64,000 bases of DNA from the NCBI GenBank assembly GCA_046598525.1, contig JBKJIJ010000008.1, positions 186,001 to 250,000 on the forward strand, in the 5' to 3' direction. Within the stretch, counting starts at the first letter, position 1. Each line of letters begins with the position of its first letter. Of the stretch, positions 1 through 8,869 are shown piece by piece. The stretch is from Methylotenera_A sp046598525 (GTDB lineage Bacteria > Pseudomonadota > Gammaproteobacteria > Burkholderiales > Methylophilaceae). Both the position numbers and the translations under genes were made by a program. The notes beneath the pieces are model-generated. The model was not told the DNA's origin and made no database searches. It saw nothing but the letters and a program-made list of their open reading frames with translations.

Positions 1-2112
1 TTGGGTTTGGGTGTGGATTGGAACCGCGAAATTGCCACCTGCAAGCCAGAATATTACAAATGGGAGCAATGGCTTTTTACTGAATTATTCAAAAAAGGCT
101 TAATTTACAAAAAAACCTCAACTGTCAATTGGGACCCTGTAGACGGCACGGTTTTAGCCAATGAGCAAGTGATTGACGGCCGCGGCTGGCGCAGTGGCGC
201 GCTGGTCGAAAAGCGCGATATTCCGCAGTATTTTATGAAAATCACCGCTTATGCAGAAGAGTTACTAAACGATTTAGATAAATTAGACGGCTGGCCAGAA
301 CAAGTAAAAACCATGCAACGTAACTGGATTGGCAAAAGCTACGGTTGCGAAGTTGAGTTTCCAATTGTCGGCAGGCCTGATAATTCAAAACCAGGCAATT
401 TAAAAGTGTACACCACCCGCCCAGATACATTGATGGGCGCGACTTACGTGGCTGTTGCTGCTGAGCATGCGCTGGCGACTTTAGCCGCGCAAAGCAATCC
501 AGCTTTGGCTGATTTTATTGCTGAATGCAAACGCGGTAGCGTTGCAGAAGCCGATGTTGCCACGGCTGAGAAAAAAGGCATGGATACAGGCCTATTTGTA
601 ACGCATCCGCTAAATGGTGAACAATTGCCAGTTTGGGTTGCCAACTATGTGCTTGCTAGCTATGGCGAAGGCGCTGTAATGGCGGTGCCAGCGCATGATG
701 AGCGCGATTTTGAATTTGCCAATAAATATAATTTGCCGATTAGAGCCGTTATTAAAAATACAGATTCTGATGTTTTGCCGATGACCGAACATGGCGTTTT
801 GTTTAATTCTAATGAGTTTGATGGCTTAAATTTTGCGCAATCTTCTGATGCCATTTCATCTGCTTTAAGTGCCGAAAATTTAGGTAAAAAACGTACTCAA
901 TTTCGCTTACGCGATTGGGGCATTTCGCGCCAACGTTATTGGGGTTGCCCAATTCCCATTATTCACTGCGAAAAATGTGGCGAAGTGCCTGTGCCAGCTG
1001 AGCAGCTACCAGTTGTGTTGCCAGAAGATGTGGTGATGGATGGCGTTGGCTCACCAATTAAAAAAGACCCGCATTTTTATGAAACCAGCTGCCCTACTTG
1101 CAACGGCAAAGCCACGCGTGAAACCGATACGCTTGATACCTTTTTTGAATCGTCTTGGTATTTTGCGCGCTACGCCAGCTTTGATGCCGACAAAATGTGT
1201 GATGAGCGCGCCAATTATTGGTTGCCAGTTGACCAATATGTGGGCGGTATTGAGCATGCGATTTTGCATTTGCTTTATGCGCGATTCTTTAACAAATTGA
1301 TGCGCGATGTGGGTTTGATTAAAAACGATGAGCCTTTTACCAACTTGCTAACGCAAGGCATGGTGCTAAAAGACGGCACTAAAATGAGCAAATCAAAAGG
1401 TAACACGGTTGATCCGCAAGCCTTGATTGATACTTATGGCGCCGATACCGCACGCTTATTTATGATGTTTGCCGCGCCACCTGAGCAAAGTTTGGAATGG
1501 GCTGATAGCGGCGTTGAAGGAGCGAATCGCTTTTTACGCAGGCTTTGGAAAGCGGTTTATGAACACTTAAGTTTGGGCGAAATTGACGCATACACGGCGG
1601 GCGATTTGAACGCTGAACTTAAAGCGATTCGTTTGCAATTGCATTTAACCATTGAAAAAGTAGCCGATGATTACGGCCGCCGCCACAGTTTTAATACCGC
1701 GATTTCTAGCGTGATGGAATTAATGAATGCGCTGGCCAAAATTGAGGCGGCGGATGACTTAACCAGAAGCGTACGCCAAGAAGTGCTGCAAAATGTGGCG
1801 CTATTATTATCACCAATTGTGCCGCATATTTGCCAAGCGCTTTGGGCGGAACTCAAACCTAGCAGTAGCATTTTAGATGCTAACTGGCCAGCTGCCGATA
1901 AAGCCGCGATGGTGCAAGATGAAGTGGAATTGGTGTTGCAGGTTAACGGAAAGTTGCGTGGCAGCATGATTGTGTCTAAACAAACGCCTAAAGACGCGAT
2001 TGAGCAATTGGCCATTTCACAAACTTGCATTACAAAGTTTTTGGTAGATGGCTTAACTGTGCGTAAAATAATTGTTGTGCCAAACAAATTGGTCAATGTG
2101 GTGATTGGATAA
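1..2112 (+). CDS. leuS: leucyl-tRNA synthetase, 5'-truncated by window edge
   Basis: Class I aminoacyl-tRNA synthetase that charges tRNA-Leu in the cytoplasm. The visible 703 residues begin inside the catalytic domain, in a DWNREIATCKPEYYKWEQW block typical of bacterial LeuRS. The CP1 editing domain follows, with the WIGKS and TTRPDTL motifs, then the KMSKS loop at residues 461-465 and the C-terminal anticodon-binding and tail region. The N-terminal HIGH motif and roughly the first hundred residues lie upstream of the window, so the TTG at base 1 is not the start. Zinc-ribbon-like cysteine pairs (CEKCG, CPTCN) are visible. It is followed after a few bases by lptE, the usual betaproteobacterial order. 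Identity is certain; only the 5' end is missing. Confidence 0.97.
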   Translation: MGLGVDWNREIATCKPEYYKWEQWLFTELFKKGLIYKKTSTVNWDPVDGTVLANEQVIDGRGWRSGALVEKRDIPQYFMKITAYAEELLNDLDKLDGWPEQVKTMQRNWIGKSYGCEVEFPIVGRPDNSKPGNLKVYTTRPDTLMGATYVAVAAEHALATLAAQSNPALADFIAECKRGSVAEADVATAEKKGMDTGLFVTHPLNGEQLPVWVANYVLASYGEGAVMAVPAHDERDFEFANKYNLPIRAVIKNTDSDVLPMTEHGVLFNSNEFDGLNFAQSSDAISSALSAENLGKKRTQFRLRDWGISRQRYWGCPIPIIHCEKCGEVPVPAEQLPVVLPEDVVMDGVGSPIKKDPHFYETSCPTCNGKATRETDTLDTFFESSWYFARYASFDADKMCDERANYWLPVDQYVGGIEHAILHLLYARFFNKLMRDVGLIKNDEPFTNLLTQGMVLKDGTKMSKSKGNTVDPQALIDTYGADTARLFMMFAAPPEQSLEWADSGVEGANRFLRRLWKAVYEHLSLGEIDAYTAGDLNAELKAIRLQLHLTIEKVADDYGRRHSFNTAISSVMELMNALAKIEAADDLTRSVRQEVLQNVALLLSPIVPHICQALWAELKPSSSILDANWPAADKAAMVQDEVELVLQVNGKLRGSMIVSKQTPKDAIEQLAISQTCITKFLVDGLTVRKIIVVPNKLVNVVIG

Positions 2113-2139
2113 AACTTGAATATTTTGAAAACGAATGCA

Positions 2140-2616
2140 ATGTTTCGCGGCTTTTTTTACCTTTGCTTGTTGGCGCTGGTAACTAGTTGCGGGTTTCAAT
2201 TACGCGGCGCAGCGAATATTGCTTTTGACAATATATTTATCCAAGGCAGCACCTTAACCATCTCAAAAAATCTGGTTAAATCGCTAGAGCTGAATGACGT
2301 AAAAGTGTTACCTAGCGCCGATAATGCCGATTTATTGCTGGAATTAATGGGCGAAGAAAGTGAAAAACGCATTCTTTCTTTAAGCGGCAGCGGATTAGTA
2401 AACGAGTTTGAATTGTTTTATCGTGTTCATTATCGCACCAGACAAGCCAGCGCAGCACTTTGGAGCCCAGTGCAAACGATTGAGGCGCGGCGTGATTTCT
2501 CTTACAGCGATGCGAATTTATTAGCGAAACAAGGTGAAGAAAAACGCTTAAACGAGAATATGCAAGCCGATGTGTTGAGCAATTTAATGCGTCGATTATC
2601 GGCGATTAAAAAATAA
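2140..2616 (+). CDS. lptE: LPS-assembly lipoprotein LptE
   Basis: LptE is the outer-membrane lipoprotein that plugs the LptD barrel and helps deliver lipopolysaccharide to the cell surface. The product starts with a short basic n-region and hydrophobic stretch ending in a lipobox (LVTSC), followed by the family-typical GFQLRG after the lipidated Cys. Length (about 158 residues) fits the family. The ATG at 2140 gives a normal lipoprotein signal; an in-frame TTG at 2116 would add eight residues and cannot be excluded. It sits between leuS and holA, as in other betaproteobacteria, and is probably co-transcribed with them. Confidence 0.9.
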   Translation: MFRGFFYLCLLALVTSCGFQLRGAANIAFDNIFIQGSTLTISKNLVKSLELNDVKVLPSADNADLLLELMGEESEKRILSLSGSGLVNEFELFYRVHYRTRQASAALWSPVQTIEARRDFSYSDANLLAKQGEEKRLNENMQADVLSNLMRRLSAIKK

Positions 2617-2662
2617 TTTAGCCCAATTAAACTAACCAATACAAAATATTCATGAGCTAAAG

Positions 2663-3676
2663 TTGCAGTTAGATTCCAACCAACTTAAATCACATTTAAG
2701 CAAAACATTATCGCCTTTGTATGTGCTGGTGGGCGATGAGCCGCTGGCACAGAGTGAATGCCTAGATTATATTCGCCAAGCCGCGCGCAAAGCTGGCGCT
2801 GATGAACGCAATAGTTTTATTGTTGAGCGTAATTTTAATTGGCAACAAATCCACCAATTTGCGCAGGCATTATCGCTTTTTTCTAGATTACGCATTTTAG
2901 AAATAGTCATTCCCAATGGCAAACCAGGCGTTGATGGCGGCAAAGCGTTAATTGAGTTGTGTGCCAACTTAATCCCTGATACCACCACCATCATTATTTT
3001 GCCAGCGCTTGAGCGCGATGGCAAAAACAGTGCTTGGTTTGGCGCTTTGCAAAAAGCAGCGGTGGTGATTGATTTAAAAGAAATAGCGCCAGCCCAATTA
3101 CCACAATGGCTTGCCGCCCGATTAGCACTGCAAAATCAATCCACCGATGCTATTTCGCTGGCATTTATTGCGCATCAAGTAGAAGGAAATTTGCTGGCAG
3201 CGCATCAAGAAATTCAAAAATTAGACTTGCTGCATCCTGCTGGCGAAATTAGCCATGAAGCGATTCGTGAGGCGGTTTTAAATGTATCGCGCTTTGATGC
3301 GTTTCAATTGGGTGATGCCATACTGGCAGGCGATACCGCGCGTGTTACCGCTATTTTGCAGGGCTTGCAAGATGAAGGCGAAAATGCGGTGGCGGTGATG
3401 AATCCATTAATGTGGGTGCTGCGGCCGTTGTTGCGCATCAAACAAGCCGAAGCGCGCAATGAAAATATCAGCTCGGCCATGACTAATGCGCGCATTTATG
3501 GCGATAGGCAAGCGTTGGTAAAACGTGCGCTTAGCCGTTTAAATCTGCGCCAGCTAGAAGCGGCTCTGCAAAAATTATGCGATATAGATAAAACCGCCAA
3601 AGGCATGATGCAAGGCGATGCTTGGCTTGAGCTATCAAGATTGTGTTTTGGTTTAGCCAAAGTGCGCGGGCGTTAA
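2663..3676 (+). CDS. holA: DNA polymerase III subunit delta
   Basis: Delta subunit of the clamp loader, which opens the beta clamp and loads it on primed DNA. The 337-residue protein shows the HolA pattern: N-terminal LYVLVGDEPL nucleotide-fold start, a central SRFDAFQLGDAIL segment and an all-helical C-terminal collar domain. The start is a TTG at 2663 giving MQLDSNQL, the usual HolA N-terminus; the nearby ATG at 2652 reads straight into a stop. It follows lptE by 46 bases and precedes proA, so the run leuS-lptE-holA-proA-nadD is probably one transcription unit. Confidence 0.92.
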   Translation: MQLDSNQLKSHLSKTLSPLYVLVGDEPLAQSECLDYIRQAARKAGADERNSFIVERNFNWQQIHQFAQALSLFSRLRILEIVIPNGKPGVDGGKALIELCANLIPDTTTIIILPALERDGKNSAWFGALQKAAVVIDLKEIAPAQLPQWLAARLALQNQSTDAISLAFIAHQVEGNLLAAHQEIQKLDLLHPAGEISHEAIREAVLNVSRFDAFQLGDAILAGDTARVTAILQGLQDEGENAVAVMNPLMWVLRPLLRIKQAEARNENISSAMTNARIYGDRQALVKRALSRLNLRQLEAALQKLCDIDKTAKGMMQGDAWLELSRLCFGLAKVRGR

Positions 3677-3724
3677 CCCACTCAAATTTCACCTAGCTAG
3701 TCTAGTGCTTAGCAAAACCGTATA

Positions 3725-5005
3725 ATGCCGAATATGGATACTAAAATCATGGACATCAAAAATTACATGCAAACGGTTGGTATTAACGCGCGCGCCGCAT
3801 CACGCCTAATGGCAGCGGCGGAAACCAGCGTTAAAAACCAAGCCCTTTTAAATATTGCCAGCGCTATTTTGCGCGAAAAACCCGCCTTAATTGCCGCTAA
3901 TCAGCAAGATTTAGCCGCCGCGCGCGCCAATGGTTTAGATGATGCGATGCTAGACAGATTAACCTTATCTGAAAAATCCATTCTCACCATGGCAGAAGGT
4001 TTGCAACAAATTGCTAATTTAGCCGACCCAATTGGCGAAATGAGCAACTTTAATTACCGCCCAAGCGGTATTCAAATTGGCCAAATGCGTGTGCCATTAG
4101 GCGTAATTGGTATTATTTATGAAGCACGTCCAAACGTAACAGTAGACGCGGCTGGGCTTTGCATTAAATCGGGCAATGCCTGCATTTTGCGTGGCGGAAG
4201 TGAAGCGATTCATTGCAATCAAGCGCTTGCAAAACTAGTGCACGAAGGCTTGGAAAAAGCAGGATTACCAACATCTGCCGTGCAAGTGATATCAACCACT
4301 GACCGCGCCGCGGTAGGCGAATTAATCACCATGAAACAATATGTGGATGTGATTGTGCCACGTGGCGGTAAGGGCTTGATTGAGCGAATTAGTAACGATG
4401 CGCGCATTCCTGTGATTAAGCATTTAGACGGCAATTGCCACGTATATATTGACGATGAGGCTGATTTTGCCAAAGCATTGCCTATTTTAGAGAATAGCAA
4501 AACACAGCGTTTGGGCACTTGCAATACGGCAGAATCATTGCTGATTGCGCGTTCTGTGGCTAAAACCATGCTGCCAAAACTAGCTGCCATGCTGACTGAA
4601 AAAGGCATTGAAATTCGCGGCTGTGCCGAAACATTGGCTTTAGTAGCCAATGCAAAACCTGCTACGGATGAAGATTTCTATACGGAATATTTAGCGGCGA
4701 TCATTTCTTGCAAAGTAGTTGATGGATTGGACGAAGCGATTACGCATATTAATCAACACTCTAGCCAGCATACCGAAGCGATTGTGACTGAAAACTACAC
4801 TAAAGCCAGACGCTTTTTACGCGAAGTGGATTCTAGCAGCGTAATGGTAAATGCCTCAACACGCTTTGCCGATGGCTTTGAATATGGCTTGGGTGCTGAA
4901 ATTGGCATTAGCACAGACAAATTGCATGCGCGCGGCCCAGTGGGTTTAGAAGGCTTAACATCGCTTAAATATATCGTGCTTGGCGATGGCCAAGTGCGCA
5001 GCTAA
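3725..5005 (+). CDS. proA: gamma-glutamyl phosphate reductase
   Basis: Second enzyme of proline biosynthesis: NADPH-dependent reduction of glutamyl-5-phosphate to glutamate semialdehyde. It has the aldehyde-dehydrogenase fold, with the EARPNVTVDAA cofactor segment, the VPRGGKGLI motif and the active-site Cys at about residue 266 in RLGTCNTAES. Three in-frame ATGs (3725, 3737, 3749) are possible starts; the last gives the common MDIKNYMQ N-terminus. A TATAAT overlaps the first ATG, which would favour a downstream start if it is a real -10 box. The partner proB is not adjacent; it lies at 46.3-47.4 kb behind obgE. nadD follows after eight bases. Confidence 0.95.
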   Translation: MPNMDTKIMDIKNYMQTVGINARAASRLMAAAETSVKNQALLNIASAILREKPALIAANQQDLAAARANGLDDAMLDRLTLSEKSILTMAEGLQQIANLADPIGEMSNFNYRPSGIQIGQMRVPLGVIGIIYEARPNVTVDAAGLCIKSGNACILRGGSEAIHCNQALAKLVHEGLEKAGLPTSAVQVISTTDRAAVGELITMKQYVDVIVPRGGKGLIERISNDARIPVIKHLDGNCHVYIDDEADFAKALPILENSKTQRLGTCNTAESLLIARSVAKTMLPKLAAMLTEKGIEIRGCAETLALVANAKPATDEDFYTEYLAAIISCKVVDGLDEAITHINQHSSQHTEAIVTENYTKARRFLREVDSSSVMVNASTRFADGFEYGLGAEIGISTDKLHARGPVGLEGLTSLKYIVLGDGQVRS

Positions 5006-5013
5006 GTTAGACT

Positions 5014-5652
5014 ATGCGTCACGTAGGCATATTGGGTGGGTCATTTAATCCCATCCATTTTGGCCACCTGCGCATGGCGCAAGAACTAGCAGATGCGGTA
5101 AATTTGGATGAAGTGCGCTTTATTCCATCCGCCAATCCACCGCATAAAACAGCGCCAAGCGTATCTGCGGAACACAGATGCCACATGGTGCAATTGGCCA
5201 TTCAGAATAATCCTCAGTTTAAATTAGACACGCGTGAGCTAAATCGCAAAGGCGCATCGTATACAATTGATACCTTAATATCGCTCCGCGTTGAGCTTGG
5301 TGACGATGTAGCTTTGAGTTTAATGATGGGTAGTGATGCTTTTACCAAGCTAAACACATGGCATCGCTGGCAAGAATTGCTCAATTTTTGCCATCTTATT
5401 TTAGTGCAAAGGCCAAATAGCCTGATAAAACAGCCTTTAGATAACGCGCTAGAAGCGCTTCTGCATCAGCATTACACAGAAGTTTTAGACGATTTATCCG
5501 CGCAAACCGCTGGCTGCATTCACATGCAGTCTGTTACTGCATTGGATATATCATCCACCGCGATTAGAGCAGCCTTTCATCACAAACTTACACCGCATTA
5601 TTTAATGCCTGAAAACGTGATTCACTATATTGAATTACATCAGCTTTATTAA
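5014..5652 (+). CDS. nadD: nicotinate-nucleotide adenylyltransferase
   Basis: Adenylates nicotinate mononucleotide to deamido-NAD in NAD synthesis. The protein starts with GGSFNPIHFGH, containing the HxGH nucleotidyltransferase motif at residues 15-18, and has the C-terminal SSTAIR signature. At 212 residues the length is normal. It follows proA by eight bases. In many proteobacteria nadD is followed by rsfS and rlmH; here a terminator and an opposing PEP-CTERM gene follow, so that linkage is broken in this genome. Confidence 0.95.
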   Translation: MRHVGILGGSFNPIHFGHLRMAQELADAVNLDEVRFIPSANPPHKTAPSVSAEHRCHMVQLAIQNNPQFKLDTRELNRKGASYTIDTLISLRVELGDDVALSLMMGSDAFTKLNTWHRWQELLNFCHLILVQRPNSLIKQPLDNALEALLHQHYTEVLDDLSAQTAGCIHMQSVTALDISSTAIRAAFHHKLTPHYLMPENVIHYIELHQLY

Positions 5653-5689
5653 GACTTACACTTTTTTAATATTTTAGTGCTGATGAAAA

Positions 5690-5718
5690 TAAAAAAGCCT
5701 CCAATTGGAGGCTCTTTT
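5690..5718. terminator. bidirectional rho-independent terminator
   Basis: A perfect 18-bp palindrome (GCCTCC/GGAGGC core, positions 5696-5713) is flanked by an A-run on the left and TCTTTT on the right. It therefore works for nadD on plus and for the PEP-CTERM gene on minus. Confidence 0.88.
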
Positions 5719-5756
5719 ATTGCAAAACTAACTTAAACCATTGATTTAAAAATCAA

Positions 5757-6377
5757 TTATTTAGCTGCTTTTGCTTTGTTACGACGACGTGCAATACCGA
5801 AAGCACCTAATGCAGAAGCCAATAATGGCAATGCAGCTGGAACTGGTACAGCGCTAACAGCACTAACTCTAACAACTAGGTCATCTGCATCTAAATCTAG
5901 TGAACCACCGTCATTGAAGCCAATGTTGAAGCTGCCTGGTGTAGATGAATCTAACAAATAATAAATATTGTTGATATCCGTACCACCAATTTTGTTTTCT
6001 GCTGTAATACCGCCATTGCCAGTGAAGCCAAAATCGATTACACCACCACTAACGAAGAACTCGTATGTTTGTCCAGCTATGGCAGTTGCAGTACTAAAAA
6101 CTGATGAGCCGCTTTGTAGGTAAAAGTTTGTGTTACCAGCTTCTTTACCTAAGTAAGTAATAGTAAAAACTGAATCAGTTAAGGCTGAAAGTTGACCGTT
6201 ATAACCTTGCGTATCACCTGTTACATCGTTTCCTGCTAGCGGAGCTAAAACAGTAGCGTCTGTAAAGTCAACAGCTGTTGCATCGTAATCTAATGACAAG
6301 TTACCTTGAGTAACAGTTGCTGCTTGTGCTGACATTGCTGCTAATGTGAAACCTAATGCGATTAAAATCTTTTTCAT
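5757..6377 (-). CDS. VPxPA/PEP-CTERM sorting-domain secreted protein
   Basis: Exported protein of 206 residues with a cleavable signal peptide (MKKILIALGFTLAAMSAQA) and a C-terminal exosortase-type tripartite sorting signal: VPVPAALPLL, a short hydrophobic helix, then a basic ARRRNKAKAAK tail. The body is rich in Asn, Gly, Thr and Asp and looks like a beta-structured surface domain. It is probably cut and attached by an exosortase encoded elsewhere. An AGGGG ribosome-binding site precedes the ATG. A 203-bp upstream region (6378-6580) separates it from bioD and holds a GCCC-GTAT-GGGC dyad near 6487; no assured promoter was found there. The passenger function is unknown. Confidence 0.85.
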   Translation of the reverse strand: MKKILIALGFTLAAMSAQAATVTQGNLSLDYDATAVDFTDATVLAPLAGNDVTGDTQGYNGQLSALTDSVFTITYLGKEAGNTNFYLQSGSSVFSTATAIAGQTYEFFVSGGVIDFGFTGNGGITAENKIGGTDINNIYYLLDSSTPGSFNIGFNDGGSLDLDADDLVVRVSAVSAVPVPAALPLLASALGAFGIARRRNKAKAAK

Positions 6378-6580
6378 TGTAAACCCCTATAAAAATTAAA
6401 AATTGAACCTGCTAAAACTTATTAATTAACTAACTAAATTCGACAGTTCCAATGATAGGGAGGTGGGTAGTTTGCGGCAATAGCCCGTATGGGCCAATAG
6501 ATAGGATGCGATAATTTGTGATGCGAACTAAATTTATAACCAACTGATTTTAAAGCACTTAATTAAAATTCAGTTAAAAT

Positions 6581-7195
6581 CTAAACGTCAATCTTTTTAA
6601 TAAAATCTAATTTTTTTGCAATACTGGCGATATTTTCTTCACAGCACAGCATTGTTGAATCCATTTTGTTAGCAATCCAGCCTTCTATAAGGCAATTTCG
6701 CGCTTTAATGGCATCCACTGTGAGTAATGCATGATTAATACAACCAAGCTTTATGCCAACAACCACTATTATAGGGATGTTTAAAGCCTTTGCCAAATCG
6801 GCCGTATCGCATTCATCGTTCAAAGGCACCAGTAACCCGCCAGCACCTTCAACAATCACAATATCGGCTAGCTTGCACAATTCATCAAACGCTTGTTTAA
6901 TTACGACAATTTCAATGGTTTTGTCTTCTAACTCAGCAGCAATATGCGGCGCGATGGGCTGCTTAAAACTATAAGGATTAGTTAATGCGCGCGGTGCTTT
7001 TACGTTGCTGGCTGCTTCTAACTTCAGCACATCATCATTTACCCACTCGCCATTAACCCAATCGCAACCAGCGGCTACTGGCTTCATGCCAACCACTTTG
7101 TAGCCTTGCGCCACATATTGCTGAATCAATTTACACGCAATATAGGTTTTGCCTATGCCAGTATCGGTGCCTGTAATAAAGAATGCTTGTTTCAT
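6581..7195 (-). CDS. bioD: dethiobiotin synthetase
   Basis: ATP-dependent carboxylation and ring closure of 7,8-diaminopelargonate to dethiobiotin. The P-loop is GTDTGIGKT at residues 9-17, followed by a GMKPVAAG motif and EGAGGLLVPL, all typical of BioD. At 204 residues it is slightly short but within the family range. Its ATG shares one base with the bioC stop codon (TAATG at 7195), so translation is probably coupled. It is the last gene of the biotin operon. Confidence 0.95.
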   Translation of the reverse strand: MKQAFFITGTDTGIGKTYIACKLIQQYVAQGYKVVGMKPVAAGCDWVNGEWVNDDVLKLEAASNVKAPRALTNPYSFKQPIAPHIAAELEDKTIEIVVIKQAFDELCKLADIVIVEGAGGLLVPLNDECDTADLAKALNIPIIVVVGIKLGCINHALLTVDAIKARNCLIEGWIANKMDSTMLCCEENIASIAKKLDFIKKIDV

Positions 7196-8073
7196 TATTT
7201 ATAGGTTTTAAAGGTAATCGGTGAAACGCCAATGCCTAAATCTGGTTTGGATTCTGATTTCCAAGCATGACCGTACACCACTTCAAAAGTAGCGGGCAGT
7301 TTGCCATCCACTCTAAATTGCTCATAATTTTGCGCTAACTGCTGCAAAAAACCACGCCCTTGTAAGCCGCGTGCACGGCCAGCCGTGGCGTTGTGCGCGC
7401 CTATGGCTTTTAAATCTTTCATCACACTTTTTACATCATCATAAGTCAATGTGTAATGTTCCACATCCAGCACTGGGGCGCTAAAGCCAGCGCGGGTTAG
7501 GGCGTCGCCAATATCATGCATATCAATAAATCGGCTGACATGGGTATTGCCATTATTTGTGGCGGTGCGCAGCTCTTTTAGCGTATCTGGCCCAAACGTG
7601 CTAAACATTAATAAGCCGTTGGGCTGCAAAACGCGGGATATCTCATTAAAAGCGCCGTCTAAATCATTGCACCACTGCAAAGCAAGGTTTGACCAAACCA
7701 TGCCCAAGCTGCTGCTGGCAATTGGCAAATGCTCAATATCGGCGCAGATTAAGTTTTTTTGTTTAAAAATTTTACTCAGCAAAGGCTGCTGTTGCTGCGT
7801 TTTTTGTAGCATGCCAAACGCTATATCCAGCGATATTACCTGTGCGCTACTAAACTTTTTTTGCAATGCAAAGCTGCCATGTCCTGTGCCACAGCCCGCA
7901 TCCAATATCACTTGTGGCTTAATTTTAACTAAATCTAAACGGCTCAGCATTTCGGTGCCAACCAATTTTTGCAAGATGGCGGCGGAATCATATGTTTGCG
8001 CGGCGCGATCAAACGATTTGCGCACACGCGCTTTATCCATCCAATAACTATCTTGTGCGTTTAAATCTGACAT
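7195..8073 (-). CDS. bioC: malonyl-ACP O-methyltransferase
   Basis: SAM-dependent methylation of malonyl-ACP, which starts pimelate synthesis by disguising the substrate for fatty acid elongation. The N-terminus carries the BioC-typical VRKSFDRAAQTYD, then SAM-binding motif I (ILDAGCGTGHG) and a VWSNLALQWC motif near residue 130. Length is 292 residues. It lies between bioH and bioD; BioH later removes the methyl group, so the two act on the same pathway. Confidence 0.95.
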   Translation of the reverse strand: MSDLNAQDSYWMDKARVRKSFDRAAQTYDSAAILQKLVGTEMLSRLDLVKIKPQVILDAGCGTGHGSFALQKKFSSAQVISLDIAFGMLQKTQQQQPLLSKIFKQKNLICADIEHLPIASSSLGMVWSNLALQWCNDLDGAFNEISRVLQPNGLLMFSTFGPDTLKELRTATNNGNTHVSRFIDMHDIGDALTRAGFSAPVLDVEHYTLTYDDVKSVMKDLKAIGAHNATAGRARGLQGRGFLQQLAQNYEQFRVDGKLPATFEVVYGHAWKSESKPDLGIGVSPITFKTYK

Positions 8074-8104
8074 TAGGGCAATCTATTGTTGGGTGGGATG
8101 ATAA

Positions 8105-8869
8105 TTAAGGTTCTAAAAACTGATTTAGAGCGGTAATAAATTGCTCAGAATGGGAAAGAAATGGCGCATGCGCACTGCCTGAAATAACGCGCAAAAACCC
8201 TTGCGGTAGCTGTTGCATCATCCAGTGCGCAGCTTGCACCGGCGCTAACGTGTCGCGATCGCCATGAATTAACAAAGTGGGTTTGCGAATATTAGCAATT
8301 TCATCGCGCAAATCGGAATCTAATAAAACCTGCAAAGCGCGGTGCAGCGTTGTTTGCGTGGGTGTTGGACGTGTGTTAAAACTGGCGCGCAGCTGTTTAA
8401 GCGTGCTGCGGGCATCGTCTGCTTTCATGCATTGCAAGGTTAAAAATTGCAATATAGTGGCTTTGTAATCGCTATTTACGTTTTCGGCAAAGGTTTCAAA
8501 ATTGCTGGGTTCTATTCCCAAATCCCATCCGGCTTTATTCACAAAACAGGGGCTTGAGCCAACTAAAACCAAGCGCTTGACGCGGTCAGGCTGATTTAAA
8601 GCAATGCGTTGCGCTACTAAGCCACCAAGCGACCAGCCAAGCACATCAGAAACACCAGGAATAACTTGCGCCACTTCATCGGCCAGCGCATGTAGGTGAT
8701 ACGGCTCAAGCGGGCGGCTGTTGCCCATGCCAGGTAAATCCACCAAATACAGCATATATTGCGCTGATAATTTTTTTATCTGCGGCTGCCAAACACCGCT
8801 GTGCATGCCCCAACCGTGCAACATTACCAGCGGCTGGCCCTGCCCAATTATTTCAACATGTGCGCTCAT
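8105..8869 (-). CDS. bioH: pimeloyl-ACP methyl ester carboxylesterase
   Basis: Alpha/beta hydrolase that demethylates pimeloyl-ACP methyl ester, ending the BioC-protected chain extension. It shows the oxyanion region LHGWGMHSGVW, a nucleophile elbow GWSLGG, an acid loop HGDRDTLAP and the catalytic His in GSAHAPFLSH. Length (254) matches BioH. It overlaps bioF by four bases (ATGA), and bioC follows 31 bases downstream. Encoding bioH inside the bio operon is common in betaproteobacteria, whereas in E. coli it is unlinked. Confidence 0.94.
   Translation of the reverse strand: MSAHVEIIGQGQPLVMLHGWGMHSGVWQPQIKKLSAQYMLYLVDLPGMGNSRPLEPYHLHALADEVAQVIPGVSDVLGWSLGGLVAQRIALNQPDRVKRLVLVGSSPCFVNKAGWDLGIEPSNFETFAENVNSDYKATILQFLTLQCMKADDARSTLKQLRASFNTRPTPTQTTLHRALQVLLDSDLRDEIANIRKPTLLIHGDRDTLAPVQAAHWMMQQLPQGFLRVISGSAHAPFLSHSEQFITALNQFLEP

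Noticed and set aside
1..3. TTG at base 1 as leuS start
   Set aside because: The HIGH motif is missing, so the gene extends upstream of the window.
6378..6580. Sigma-54 promoter upstream of the PEP-CTERM gene
   Set aside because: TGGC and TTGC are 12 bases apart instead of 7.
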